A stretch of DNA of 64,000 nucleotides. Source: Streptomyces lavendofoliae. GTDB lineage: Bacteria > Actinomycetota > Actinomycetes > Streptomycetales > Streptomycetaceae. This document shows positions 47,664 through 56,787 of the stretch, in pieces. The notes beneath the pieces are model-generated. The model saw nothing but the letters and a program-made list of their open reading frames with translations, was not told the origin of the DNA and did not search any database. Made by a program: the position numbers and the translations under genes. The stretch is taken from NCBI RefSeq assembly GCF_014649735.1, contig NZ_BMTP01000020.1, positions 32,180 through 96,179 on the forward strand. Direction: 5' to 3'. How positions within the stretch are numbered: the stretch's first letter is position 1; every line of letters begins with the position of its first letter.

Positions 47664-48104
47664 ATGGGTGCTCGAGGCCCGATCGGTAAGCGCTCCGAGG
47701 AACGAATGGGGCACCGGTCCAAGGAAGAGAAGGAATCGATCACCAAGGTCCCGGCCAACGCCGCCATCGAGGTGCCGGACCTGCCCGAGCCGGAATCCAC
47801 CTGGCATCCGATCGCCAGCGACTGGTACCTGTCGCTGCGGGAGTCGGGCCAGGCCGTGTTCTACCAGCCGTCCGACTGGGCCACAGCCCGGTATGCCGCT
47901 GAGCTGATGTCCCGCGCGCTGGACAGCGAACGGGCCCCGAACGGCCAGCTGATCGCCGCGCTCAACAGCGTCATGGGCAGTCTGCTGACGACCGAGGGCG
48001 ACCGGCGCCGGGCGCGGGTCGAGCTGGAGCGGAAGAAGACCCAGCGCGACGCCCCGGCGAAGGTGACGGCGCTCGATGACTACCGCTCCGCCTTCGGTGG
48101 CTGA
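47664..48104 (+). CDS. terS: Terminase small subunit
   Basis: 146 aa, ATG 47664 after GGGAGG. The start MGARGPIGKRSEERMGHRSK is characteristic of actinophage small terminases (P27-like). It binds the packaging site and regulates the large subunit. The large-subunit gene starts inside its last codons in another frame. Confidence 0.75.
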   Translation: MGARGPIGKRSEERMGHRSKEEKESITKVPANAAIEVPDLPEPESTWHPIASDWYLSLRESGQAVFYQPSDWATARYAAELMSRALDSERAPNGQLIAALNSVMGSLLTTEGDRRRARVELERKKTQRDAPAKVTALDDYRSAFGG

Positions 48105-49854
48105 CCAGGGGACGGTTGAGGAGGTCCCGGACAAGGTCGAGCCGTACGTCATCGGCCCGACGTGGACCCGCGGGGAAGACGGCCTGTTCGTCCGTCCCGC
48201 CTTCACGCTCGGCTGGCACGTCCTGGTGTGGACGTCGAAGTACCTGCAGCTCGCCCGGGGCAGGCCGTGGCGGTACACCAACGAGCAGGTCCGCCTGGTC
48301 TTGTGGTGGTACGCGATCGACCCGGACACGGGCGAGTTCCTGTACCGGGACGCGGTGCTGCAGCGGCTGAAGGGCTGGGGCAAGGACCCGTTCGGCTCGA
48401 CGCTGTGCGCGGTCGAGTTCGTCGGCCCGTCCCGCTGGTCTGGGCAGGTAGCCGGTCCCGACGACGAGGACGGCGTCCCGGAGGGGCAGCCGATCGGGGT
48501 GCCGCACCCGGCGCCGTGGGTGCAGGTCGCGGCGGTCAGCAAGGACCAGACCCGCAACACGATGATCCTCTTCCAGTCGCTGTTCACCCCGGCCGCCGTG
48601 GCCGAGTACGGCATCGACGTCGGCAAGGAGATCGTCTACGCCCACAAGGGCACGGCCCGCATCGAGGCGGTCACCTCCTCGCCCCGCGCGCTCGAGGGCG
48701 GCCGCACCACCTTCACCCTCCTCAACGAGACGCACCACTGGATCGAGGCCAACCAGGGCCACGAGATGGCCGCCACGATCGAACGGAACGCCACCAAGTC
48801 CGCCGACGGCGCGGCACGCACCTTCGCCATCACCAACGCCTTCGAACCGGGCGAGGACAGCGTCGCGGAGCAGACCCGCGACGCCTACGAAGCCTTCGAG
48901 GCCGGCCGGACCGAGGACCCGGGCATCCTCTACGACTCCCTGGAGGCGCCGCCCGAGGCCAAGCTGACCAAGGAGTGGATCCCCAAGGTCCTCGAAGCGG
49001 TCCGCGGCGACTCGGTGTGGCTGAACATCTCCCGCATTATGAAGTCCATCCTCGACGTGCGGAACCCGCCGAGCCGCTCCCAGCGGTTCTGGTACAACCG
49101 GGTCGTCGCTGCGGAGGACTCCTGGATGGCCCGCTACGAGTGGGACGCCTGCAAGCGGGAGGACCTCGCGCTGGCGGACGGCGACGAGATCGTCGTGTTC
49201 TTCGACGGCTCGAAGTCCGACGACGCCACCGGCCTGGCGGCGTGCCGTATGTCCGACGGGCTGGTCGTGACGCTCGGGGTGTGGCAGAAGCCGGCGAACT
49301 GGCCCTCGCCGAGCAGCCCTGGCTACGTGCCCTGGTCGGTTCCGCGGGACGACGTCGACGGCGTCGTCGAGAACACCTTCGCCCGCTACCGCGTCCTCGC
49401 ATTCTTCGCCGACCCCGGGTCCGGCGAGGACGACGACGGCGAACTGTACTGGGACGCCTACCTCGACCGGTGGGGCCAGACCTACGGCAAGAAGCTCCTC
49501 ATGCGCGCCGTCACGGCCGGGCCGAAGCAGCACGCGGTCCGCTGGGACATGCGCAACAACCAGAACCAGGAGCAGTTCACGGACGCCGTCAAACGCACCC
49601 ACAAGGATGTCCTGGAGCGGACCCTGCTCCACGACGGCAACCGCACCATGCGCTCCCACGTCATCAACGCGCGGCGCCGCACCAACCGGTGGGGCGTCAC
49701 GATCGGCAAGGAGCACCGCGAGAGCGCCCGGAAGATCGACCTCGCCGTCTGCATGATCGGCGCCCGGATGCTGCGCCGCCTGGTCCTGAACAGCCCGAAG
49801 CACGCGAGCCGGCCCAAGGGCCGCGGTAGAGGACGGGTGGTGGTGCTGCGGTGA
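48076..49854 (+). CDS. terL: Terminase large subunit
   Basis: 592 aa, ATG 48076. A deviant Walker A-like GWGKDP lies at about residues 100-105, the ATPase region continues to about 330, and the nuclease domain includes VVFFDGSKSDD (D377) and FFADPGSGEDDDGELYW (about 440-460). HK97/actinophage type. Powers DNA packaging into the prohead and cuts the concatemer. Confidence 0.85.
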   Translation: MTTAPPSVADQGTVEEVPDKVEPYVIGPTWTRGEDGLFVRPAFTLGWHVLVWTSKYLQLARGRPWRYTNEQVRLVLWWYAIDPDTGEFLYRDAVLQRLKGWGKDPFGSTLCAVEFVGPSRWSGQVAGPDDEDGVPEGQPIGVPHPAPWVQVAAVSKDQTRNTMILFQSLFTPAAVAEYGIDVGKEIVYAHKGTARIEAVTSSPRALEGGRTTFTLLNETHHWIEANQGHEMAATIERNATKSADGAARTFAITNAFEPGEDSVAEQTRDAYEAFEAGRTEDPGILYDSLEAPPEAKLTKEWIPKVLEAVRGDSVWLNISRIMKSILDVRNPPSRSQRFWYNRVVAAEDSWMARYEWDACKREDLALADGDEIVVFFDGSKSDDATGLAACRMSDGLVVTLGVWQKPANWPSPSSPGYVPWSVPRDDVDGVVENTFARYRVLAFFADPGSGEDDDGELYWDAYLDRWGQTYGKKLLMRAVTAGPKQHAVRWDMRNNQNQEQFTDAVKRTHKDVLERTLLHDGNRTMRSHVINARRRTNRWGVTIGKEHRESARKIDLAVCMIGARMLRRLVLNSPKHASRPKGRGRGRVVVLR

Positions 49855-51302
49855 CCCTCTCCATCCCCGAGCTGCCGCTGGTGACGCTATCGGAAGACGA
49901 GCTCGCGCTGATCAGCGTGCTGCGCGCGGACATGCTGCAGGACCGGTGGCGGCTGCTGCTGCTGGACGCCTACTTCAACGGCGAGCAGCTGGTCCGCGAC
50001 CTCGGCATCAGCATCCCGCCCCAGCTCAAGAGCCTCCACACGGTCATCGGCTGGCCGAGGATCGGCGTGGAGTCGCTGGAGGAGCGCCTCGACCTGGAGG
50101 CGTTCCGCTGGGCGGACGGCCGCCGGTCGACGGACCTGGAGGAGATCGCCGAAGCGAACGACCTGTTCGACGAGTCGACGCTGGCGCACCTGGATGCCCT
50201 GGCGTACGGCCGCAGCTACCTCACGGTCGGCTCCGGCGACGACGGCACCGATGGCGCGCCGCCGCTGATGTCGATCGAGTCGCCGCTGGACATGACCCTG
50301 CTGTGGGATGCCCGGCTGCGGCTGGGCACGGCGGCGCTGCGGGAGTGCCAGCCGGACAGCCTGATGGAGTCCGGGCCCGAGGACCGGATGATCGTGCTGT
50401 ACCTGCCCGACCAGACGATCCAGGCGATGCCGACAGAGTCCGGCGGCTGGGAGGTCGTCGACCGGGACATGCACGGCCTGGGGATCGTGCCGGTGCTGCG
50501 GATGGCGAACCGTCAGCGGGCCGCCGACCGCGTGGGGAAGTCGGAGATCACCCCGGAGGTCATGTCCATCACCGACGCGGCGTGCCGCCGGCTGATGGGC
50601 ATCGAGGTCGCGGCGGAGTTTTTCGGGGCCCCGGCCCGCTACATCCTCGGCGCGTCGGAGTCGGCGTTCCAGGACGCCGAGGGCAACACCAAGTCCGCGT
50701 GGGAGACGTACATCGGCCGGGTCCTGGCGCTCGAGCGGGACGAAGACGGCCAGGTCCCGACCGTGGGTACCTTCCCGGCCCATGACCCGTCCGGCCAGAC
50801 GAAGATCATCGATTTGTATGCGCGGATCATGGCGACCCAGTTCGGGCTGCCGCCGCACATGCTCGGCTACACCACCGACAACCCCGCCTCCGCGGACGCC
50901 ATCCGCTCGACCGAGGCGAAGCTCGTGAAGAAGTCCGAGCGGCGTATCCGCCGGTTCGGCGCCACGTGGCAGCAGGCCATGCGCCTGGCGCTGTGGGTCC
51001 GCGACGGGGAACCGCCGGACAAGGCCCGCCGGATCGAAACGGTGTGGCGCAACCCCGCCACCCCGACGATCGCCGCCCAGACCGACGCCGCGGTCAAGCT
51101 CGTGCAGGCGAAGATCCTCCCCGCCGACAGCGACGTGGTCCTGGAGATGGCGGGCCTGACCGAAGGGCAGCGGCAGCGAGTCCGCGCCGACCGGCGCCGC
51201 GCGGCCGGCGTGGCGCTGCTGGACCGCCTAGCGGGGATGAACGACACCCCAGCCGACAGCGAGCCGGGAACGGAGGCAGACGATGGCCTCGACAGTCTCT
51301 GA
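49851..51302 (+). CDS. Portal protein
   Basis: 483 aa, GTG 49851 overlapping the terL stop. SPP1 gp6-like portal pattern: VIGWPRIGVESLEERLDLEA, LAYGRSYLTVG, FGLPPHMLGYTTDNPASADA, IRSTEAKLVKKSERR. Forms the dodecameric DNA gate. Followed by the overlapping MuF-like gene. Confidence 0.85.
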   Translation: MTLSIPELPLVTLSEDELALISVLRADMLQDRWRLLLLDAYFNGEQLVRDLGISIPPQLKSLHTVIGWPRIGVESLEERLDLEAFRWADGRRSTDLEEIAEANDLFDESTLAHLDALAYGRSYLTVGSGDDGTDGAPPLMSIESPLDMTLLWDARLRLGTAALRECQPDSLMESGPEDRMIVLYLPDQTIQAMPTESGGWEVVDRDMHGLGIVPVLRMANRQRAADRVGKSEITPEVMSITDAACRRLMGIEVAAEFFGAPARYILGASESAFQDAEGNTKSAWETYIGRVLALERDEDGQVPTVGTFPAHDPSGQTKIIDLYARIMATQFGLPPHMLGYTTDNPASADAIRSTEAKLVKKSERRIRRFGATWQQAMRLALWVRDGEPPDKARRIETVWRNPATPTIAAQTDAAVKLVQAKILPADSDVVLEMAGLTEGQRQRVRADRRRAAGVALLDRLAGMNDTPADSEPGTEADDGLDSL

Positions 51303-52104
51303 CAGCGACGACGGCGCGGCCCGGCTCCGGCGCGCGCAGCAGGGCGTGGGGCGCGGCCTGGTCCGCGACATGCGCACGCTGCGGCGCTTGATCCGCCCCA
51401 GCAGGCTGCAGGCGTCGATCCCCGCGTGGATCGACGCGATCCGCGCCCTGGTGGGCGAATACAGCGCCGCCTCTGCGACGCTCGCCGCTGACTTCTACGA
51501 AGCCCAGCGCGAGGCCGCGGGCGTGAGGGGCCGCTTCACCGTGCCGGCGCCCGGCCCGCCGCCGGACGAGCAGATCGAGCAGACCCTGCGCTGGGCGACC
51601 AAGGATTTGTGGCCCCGCGACCCCGAAGCCGCCACGGCAACCGTCGCGCAGCTCCAGACTCTCGAGGTGCGGCTGGAGCAGGCCGAGAGCAAAGCCGAGG
51701 GCGCTATGGAGCGCCTGGTGCTGAACTCCGGTCGGGAAACGATCCGTGAAGCCGTCCAGCGTGACGCCGGCGCGGTGGCCTATGCGAGGGCCGCCGCCCT
51801 CGGCGCCTGCTCCTTCTGCAAACTCATGTCCAGCCGGGGGGCCGTCTTCAAGGACCTCGACCGGGCCGGCCGTGAGGCGAACGAGCGGTTCACCGGCGAC
51901 GACAGCGTCATCAAGTTCCACAACTCGTGCCGCTGCCAGCCCATCCCCGTCTTCCGGGGCCAGCGCTTCGAGCTGTCGGCGCACGCGGCGGAGTGGGACC
52001 GCATCTACCGCGAGTTCGCGGCCGGCCATCCGGGTGACCAGCTCCGCCTCTTCCGCCGGGCGCTGGCCGAGCACGACCAGTACCCGCTGCCCGCCGCCCA
52101 CTGA
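51283..52104 (+). CDS. MuF-like minor capsid protein
   Basis: 273 aa, ATG 51283 overlapping the portal gene by 20 nt. Helical N-terminus (MASTVSDSDDGAARLRRAQQ) and a C-terminal ACSFCKLMSSRGAVF ... IKFHNSCRCQPIPVF, the Cys/His pattern of MuF/VG15 head morphogenesis proteins. Minor head protein, packaged in few copies. Confidence 0.75.
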   Translation: MASTVSDSDDGAARLRRAQQGVGRGLVRDMRTLRRLIRPSRLQASIPAWIDAIRALVGEYSAASATLAADFYEAQREAAGVRGRFTVPAPGPPPDEQIEQTLRWATKDLWPRDPEAATATVAQLQTLEVRLEQAESKAEGAMERLVLNSGRETIREAVQRDAGAVAYARAAALGACSFCKLMSSRGAVFKDLDRAGREANERFTGDDSVIKFHNSCRCQPIPVFRGQRFELSAHAAEWDRIYREFAAGHPGDQLRLFRRALAEHDQYPLPAAH

Positions 52105-52119
52105 CCTTCCCCCTTTCCC

Positions 52120-52143
52120 GGGCCGCCCTGGTGGCGGCCCTTT
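52120..52143 (+). terminator. Intrinsic terminator before scaffold gene
   Basis: GGGCCGCC (52120-52127) and GGCGGCCC (52133-52140), then TTT. Confidence 0.65.
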
Positions 52144-52170
52144 CCCATGCCCCTGGAGGGCCGCATCGCC

Positions 52171-52809
52171 ATGCCCGAAGAGACCGAGACCCAGACCACC
52201 GAGCAGCCCGAGGCCGAGGAGACCGTCGACACGTCGGCGGCCGCCGAGGACGACAGCGGTACCGAAACCGACACCGACGACGGCGCCCAGGAGGCGCAAA
52301 CGGCGTCCGAGGACGACGGTTTCGACCGCAAGAAGTTCGAGGCGGAGCTGCGCAAGAAGAACTCCGAAGCGCAGAACCTCCGCAAGCGCCTGAAGGAACT
52401 CGAGCCCCTGGCACGGAAGGCCAAGGAACTCGAGGACGCGCAGAAGTCGGAGACCGAACGGCTCTCCGACCAGCTGCGCGCTGCGAACGAGCGGATCGAG
52501 GCGACTCGCAAGCGCCTGGTGACCAGCCAGGTGAAAGTCCTCGCCACCGCCTTCGCCGACCCCGACGACGCGGTCGGCGCTCTGGACCTCGACTCCTACG
52601 TCGACGACGACGGCGACATCGACGAGGCGGCCATCAAGGCGGACCTCGACGCGCTCTTGGAGCGCAAGCCGCACTGGGCACGCACCCAGCCCCAGGAGGG
52701 CCCGCGGCGCCCCGCACCGGACCGCACTCAGGCGTCCGGCGCCAAGCAGACCAGGACCCTCACCCCGGAGGACGAGTTCTCGGGGTGGCTGAAGACGCAG
52801 CTCAAGTAG
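52171..52809 (+). CDS. Capsid scaffolding protein
   Basis: 212 aa. ATG 52171 has GGAGGG upstream; the 52147 ATG lacks one. Acidic N-terminal 60 residues, then a coiled coil (KFEAELRKKNSEAQNLRKRL) and basic C-terminus, the classical scaffold layout. Directly before the major capsid gene. Confidence 0.75.
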   Translation: MPEETETQTTEQPEAEETVDTSAAAEDDSGTETDTDDGAQEAQTASEDDGFDRKKFEAELRKKNSEAQNLRKRLKELEPLARKAKELEDAQKSETERLSDQLRAANERIEATRKRLVTSQVKVLATAFADPDDAVGALDLDSYVDDDGDIDEAAIKADLDALLERKPHWARTQPQEGPRRPAPDRTQASGAKQTRTLTPEDEFSGWLKTQLK

Positions 52810-52828
52810 CTGCGGAGAGGACACCATC

Positions 52829-53791
52829 ATGGCGGTCACCGCCCCCCTCAAGCTCAGTGACGTCAACGACGCGCTACTGCCCCGCACGATCACCGGCCCG
52901 ATCTTCGAGAAGTCCGTGGAGCGGTCGGCCGTCATGTCCCTGGCGCAGCGCGCGCCGCTGGCGATCGACGCCAACACCAGCGTGCCGATCCCGATGGACG
53001 TGCCGACGGCCGACTGGGTCGGCTCGGCCCAGGCCAAGCCCCTCTCCTCGGGCGCCGTCGGCATCAAGACGATGCAGCCCCGCAAGATCGCCGTCCTCAT
53101 CCCGGTCGCGGAAGAGGTCGCGATGACCAACGCGGGCGGCCTGTTCACGCAGCTCCAGCGTGACCTGCCGACCGCGTTCGCGCGGGCCTTCGACATGGCG
53201 GCCATCCACGGCAAGACCATGAAGGGCGCGGCCGGCCCGTTCTCCGACTACCTCGCCATGACGAGCAACTCGGTCGCGCTCGGCACCGCGGCCCAGGCCG
53301 AAGGCGGCGTGTGGGCCGACTTCGTCAACGGCATGGGCCAGGTCGTCGACCAGGACTGGGACTACACCGGCACCGTCGCCGACCACCGGCTCAAGCCCAC
53401 CCTCCTGCTCGCCACGGACACCACGGGCCGGCCGATCCTGGTCGACACCACCCAGCCGGGCATGCAGCAGGCCGCGGCCGGCACGCTGATCGGCGAGCCG
53501 CTCGCCTACTCGCGCAGCGTGTCGGGCAAGCAGCGCCGCCAGTCCACCTCCTCCGACACCGGTCTGCGGGCGATCGGCGGCGACTGGTCCCAGGCCGCGT
53601 ACGGCGTGGGCATGGACATCACCGTCCGCATCTCCAAGGAAGCCACCTACGTGGACGAGGAGGGCGGCGTCCACTCGGCGTTCCAGGAGAACCTGGTGCT
53701 GATCCTGGCTGAGGCGTTCTACGGCTACGTGCAGGGCGACGCCGAGGCGTTCGTCAAGTTCACCGGCACGCCGTCCGGGTCGGCCAGCTGA
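52829..53791 (+). CDS. Major capsid protein, HK97-fold
   Basis: 320 aa, ATG 52829 after GGAGAGG. Blocks PRKIAVLIPVAEEVAMTNAG, LQRDLPTAFARAFDMAAIHG and EAFYGYVQGDAEAFVKF match HK97-type capsid proteins of actinophages. It lacks a long N-terminal delta domain, agreeing with a separate scaffold gene. Stop overlaps the glycosyltransferase ATG. Confidence 0.85.
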   Translation: MAVTAPLKLSDVNDALLPRTITGPIFEKSVERSAVMSLAQRAPLAIDANTSVPIPMDVPTADWVGSAQAKPLSSGAVGIKTMQPRKIAVLIPVAEEVAMTNAGGLFTQLQRDLPTAFARAFDMAAIHGKTMKGAAGPFSDYLAMTSNSVALGTAAQAEGGVWADFVNGMGQVVDQDWDYTGTVADHRLKPTLLLATDTTGRPILVDTTQPGMQQAAAGTLIGEPLAYSRSVSGKQRRQSTSSDTGLRAIGGDWSQAAYGVGMDITVRISKEATYVDEEGGVHSAFQENLVLILAEAFYGYVQGDAEAFVKFTGTPSGSAS

Positions 53792-54822
53792 TGGCGGCGG
53801 CCGTTCCGGCTTCCGCGCCGGGCGGGACGGCCACCCCGCTCAGGATCGTGGTCCGTGTCCACGCCATGCCACCGGAGCACAACGCCGGAGCCGAGCACAT
53901 GCTCATCTCCATGCTGCGGCCCCTGGCAGAGCGTGGACACCACATCCAGGTATGGCTCTCGCGGTACGGCAAGGCCCGCGACGCCTACACCTACCGCGGA
54001 ATCGAGGTCGTGCCGCTGGAGGCCCGCCTCGACTTCGCCACCGCCGTCCGCAAGGCCCACGTCCTCATCTCCCACCTGGAGAACGTGCCCTCCACGACGG
54101 CCCTGGCCCGCGGCTACGGCAAGCCGGTCATCGTGGTGTGCCACAACACGCACATCGCGACGTTCCGGAACATGGCCGCCGGCGGCACCGCGCTCGCCGT
54201 GTACAACAGCGAGTGGATGGCCCGCGAGGCGGAGCTGTTCTACGCCGAGTACCCCAAGGGCGTCCGGCCCGCATCCGAGCTGATCGTGCGGCCGCCGGTG
54301 TTCGCCGAGGAGTACGCCACCAAGCCGGGCAAGAAGATCACCCTGGTGAACTGCAATCCCGAGAAGGGCGGCAGGGTCCTCGAGCAGCTCGCCCGCCGCA
54401 TGCCCGACGTCGAGTTCATGGCCGTACGCGGCGCGTACGGCCAGCAGATCCTGCCGGATCTGCCGAACGTCGAAGTCGTCGAGCACGTCGACGGGCAGGA
54501 CATGCGGGAGCGGGTCTACGCCGGTACCCGCGTACTGCTGATGCCGTCGTCCTACGAATCGTGGGGCCGGGCCGGGATCGAGGCCCTTGCCAGCGGCATC
54601 CCCGTCGTCGCCCACCCCACCTCGGGCCTGACCGAGTCCCTCGGCGAAGCCGGGATCTTCGTCGACCGCAGCGATATCGATGGCTATGAAGCGGTCCTGC
54701 GCAAGCTCCTGACCGCCCCGGAGTACCGCCTCGCGTCCAAGCGGGCCAAGGCCCGCAGCGCCGAACTCGACCCGGCCCCCGAGCTCGCAGCCTGGTGCCA
54801 GGCCGTGGAGGCCCTGGCCTGA
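53791..54822 (+). CDS. GT4 glycosyltransferase inside the capsid operon
   Basis: 343 aa, ATG 53791 overlapping the capsid stop by 1 nt. GT-B fold: N-terminal RIVVRVHAMPPEHNAGAEHM, VVCHNTHIATF, and the C-terminal donor-binding LLMPSSYESWGRAGIEALAS, GIPVVAHPTSGLTESLGEAG with the conserved E. Placement between capsid and connector genes and translational coupling suggest capsid or virion glycosylation, as reported for some mycobacteriophages. Target untested. Confidence 0.8.
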   Translation: MAAAVPASAPGGTATPLRIVVRVHAMPPEHNAGAEHMLISMLRPLAERGHHIQVWLSRYGKARDAYTYRGIEVVPLEARLDFATAVRKAHVLISHLENVPSTTALARGYGKPVIVVCHNTHIATFRNMAAGGTALAVYNSEWMAREAELFYAEYPKGVRPASELIVRPPVFAEEYATKPGKKITLVNCNPEKGGRVLEQLARRMPDVEFMAVRGAYGQQILPDLPNVEVVEHVDGQDMRERVYAGTRVLLMPSSYESWGRAGIEALASGIPVVAHPTSGLTESLGEAGIFVDRSDIDGYEAVLRKLLTAPEYRLASKRAKARSAELDPAPELAAWCQAVEALA

Positions 54823-54836
54823 GAAGGGAGACGGCG

Positions 54837-55253
54837 ATGGCGTTCGAGACCCCCACAGCCGAGGACCTCGGCCTGTTCCTCAATCTCGACGAGATCGACG
54901 GGGCCCGCGCCGGCTTCCTCATCTCCACCGCCGTCAAGCTGTGCCAGGCGGTCGTCAAGCCTCTGCCCGAAGGCGCGGAGCCCGTCGTCCTCTCGGCGGC
55001 CGCCCGCGCCTACATCAACCCCCAGTCCATCAGCTACGAGACGATCGGCCCCCAGTCCGTCCAGCGCCCTCAGGGCTCCGGCGGCCTGTACCTGACGAAG
55101 GCCGACAAGACCGCGCTGAAGTCGGCGGCCGGCCGCGGCGGCGCGTTCACCGTCGACCCCACCCCGGCCACCGCCGACCCCTCGCCGTCATACCCGATCG
55201 ACGACGACTACGGGCCCGGCATGGACTGGGAACCGGGCTGGGGGTGGCACTGA
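54837..55253 (+). CDS. Head-tail connector (adaptor-type)
   Basis: 138 aa, ATG 54837 after GGGAG. MAFETPTAEDLGLFLNLDEI is the gp6/gp15-like connector N-terminus (TxEDLxxFL), helical core, then disordered acidic tail. Links portal to tail. Confidence 0.7.
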   Translation: MAFETPTAEDLGLFLNLDEIDGARAGFLISTAVKLCQAVVKPLPEGAEPVVLSAAARAYINPQSISYETIGPQSVQRPQGSGGLYLTKADKTALKSAAGRGGAFTVDPTPATADPSPSYPIDDDYGPGMDWEPGWGWH

Positions 55254-55254
55254 C

Positions 55255-55635
55255 ATGCCCTCCCCCTACCCGTTCGGCGTCACCGTCCGCGTGCTGCGCA
55301 CCGGACCCTCGCCGGGCAGGGACCCACGCGGCCAGCCGCTGCCCGGCCCGGACCAGTCATTCGACGTCTCCGGCTGTGTCGTCACCCCGCGCGAGTCGGC
55401 GCCCCAGGTGGGCGGCGAGCAGCAGCAGGGCCGCGACACCGTCATCGTCGGCATCACCGTCTACGCGCCGCCCGGCACCGTCATCCGCACCACCGACCGC
55501 ATCCAGGTCACCTCCGGTCACCGCTACCAGGGCATCACCTTCGAGGTCACCGGCGAGCCCGGCGACTGGGGCCGGCACGTCATCACCGGCACCCCGGGGC
55601 CCGTGCAGTTCGCGGCCGACCGGGTCAACGGCTAG
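55255..55635 (+). CDS. Head-tail stopper-type protein
   Basis: 126 aa, ATG 55255 one nt after the previous stop. Beta-rich: VTVRVLRTGPSPGRDPRGQP, VIVGITVYAPPGTVIRTTDR. Order in the operon fits the stopper. Confidence 0.6.
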   Translation: MPSPYPFGVTVRVLRTGPSPGRDPRGQPLPGPDQSFDVSGCVVTPRESAPQVGGEQQQGRDTVIVGITVYAPPGTVIRTTDRIQVTSGHRYQGITFEVTGEPGDWGRHVITGTPGPVQFAADRVNG

Positions 55636-55952
55636 CCGCGCGCCTGCTCGACCGCCGCCACCAGCGCGGCGGCCGCCGCATTGCTGCGGTGCGGGATCGA
55701 CAGCGAATGCGGATCGGACTGCGGCGGCCGGCCCCCGGCCATCAGCCCTTTCTCCTCCGCAGCCGGAGCGCTGCCCGGCAGCACGAACTGCACGTAGCCG
55801 TGGAACAGGCGGCTCGCCGCCTTCAGCCGAGTCCCGGTGACGTCCGCGGCCCGCAGCCGGAACTCCTGCGCAGGCTGCCCCACCAGCTTCTTCGTGATGG
55901 TGATCCATTCCCCATCGAAGCTGACGCTGCCCTGCACGCCCTTGACGTCCAT
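55632..55952 (-). CDS. DUF4429-like protein, inverted within virion operon
   Basis: 106 aa on the opposite strand. GVQGSVSFDGEWITITKKLV ... AADVTGTRLKAAS, then FHGYVQFVLPG matches the PH-like DUF4429 pattern of streptomycete proteins. ATG 55952. An isolated reversed gene between stopper and gp10-like genes looks like an independently expressed moron. Function unknown. Confidence 0.6.
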   Translation of the reverse strand: MDVKGVQGSVSFDGEWITITKKLVGQPAQEFRLRAADVTGTRLKAASRLFHGYVQFVLPGSAPAAEEKGLMAGGRPPQSDPHSLSIPHRSNAAAAALVAAVEQARG

Positions 55953-55981
55953 CCCGCCCCCAACCAGTCGTGGAGGTGGTC

Positions 55982-56311
55982 ATGATGCCCGCCCGATTCA
56001 AGATGTCCAAGCGCGGAGTCGGGCAGCTGCTGCGCAGCGACATGGTCCTCGCCGAGATGGTGCGCCGCGCGCACGTCATCAAGTCGACCGCCGAGTCCAT
56101 CGCCCCGGTCGGCGGCCCGGGCGACCCGCACCGCGGCCTGTACAAGGCCAGCTTCTACGTGCGGTCCAACCGGCGTGGCGGCCGCCGCCGCGACCGCGCC
56201 GTCGCCGTGGTCGGCAACACCGCCCCCTACGGCGCGCACGTCGAGTACGGCACCGAGAAGGTCCGGGCGCAGCACGTGCTGCTGCGCGCCGCTCAGTCCG
56301 GGGGCCGCTGA
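55982..56311 (+). CDS. HK97 gp10-like tail completion protein
   Basis: 109 aa, ATG 55982 after GGAGGTGG. VVGNTAPYGAHVEYGTEKVR is the gp10-like signature (YAxxxExGT). Also KSTAESIAPVGGPGDPHRGL. Stop overlaps next ATG. Confidence 0.75.
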   Translation: MMPARFKMSKRGVGQLLRSDMVLAEMVRRAHVIKSTAESIAPVGGPGDPHRGLYKASFYVRSNRRGGRRRDRAVAVVGNTAPYGAHVEYGTEKVRAQHVLLRAAQSGGR

Positions 56312-56715
56312 TGGCCGCCGACGTCGGCAGCGTCGATGTCGAGCTGGAGCTCATCACCTACCTGCAGTCCAAGGCCGGCAGCGGCGTGGTGGTCCGCGAC
56401 GAGCTCGACAACAACCTCGCCAACGAGCTGCCCACCATCCAGGTGGAGCGGCTGCCCGCCGGCGACGACGACACCTTCCGCCTGGACCGCGCGCTGGTCG
56501 ACATTGACGTCTACGCCGCCACCCGCGCCCAGGCCATCAGCCTGGCCGCGCAGGTCCGCGGCTGGATGCTCACCGACCTGCCCGGCACCAGGACGACGAC
56601 GGCGGTCTTCGGCCGGGTCAGCACCATCTCCGCCCCGGGGATCCGGCCGTACGAGAACACCGCCCTGCGTCGCGTCGGCGCCACCTACCAGGTCTACAGC
56701 CACCCGGTCTCCTGA
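56311..56715 (+). CDS. Tail terminator-type protein
   Basis: 134 aa, ATG 56311 overlapping the stop. VDVELELITYLQSKAGSGVV, then IQVERLPAGDDDTFRLDRAL, VDIDVYAATRAQAISLA. Typical tail-terminator (gpU/gp17-like) size and order. Confidence 0.65.
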   Translation: MAADVGSVDVELELITYLQSKAGSGVVVRDELDNNLANELPTIQVERLPAGDDDTFRLDRALVDIDVYAATRAQAISLAAQVRGWMLTDLPGTRTTTAVFGRVSTISAPGIRPYENTALRRVGATYQVYSHPVS

Positions 56716-56787
56716 CCGGCCAGCGGGCCCGCGCCAGCCCCTCAGTTCCCGCCCGAGCGCGGGCCTCATCCATGTCTGGAGACAACG

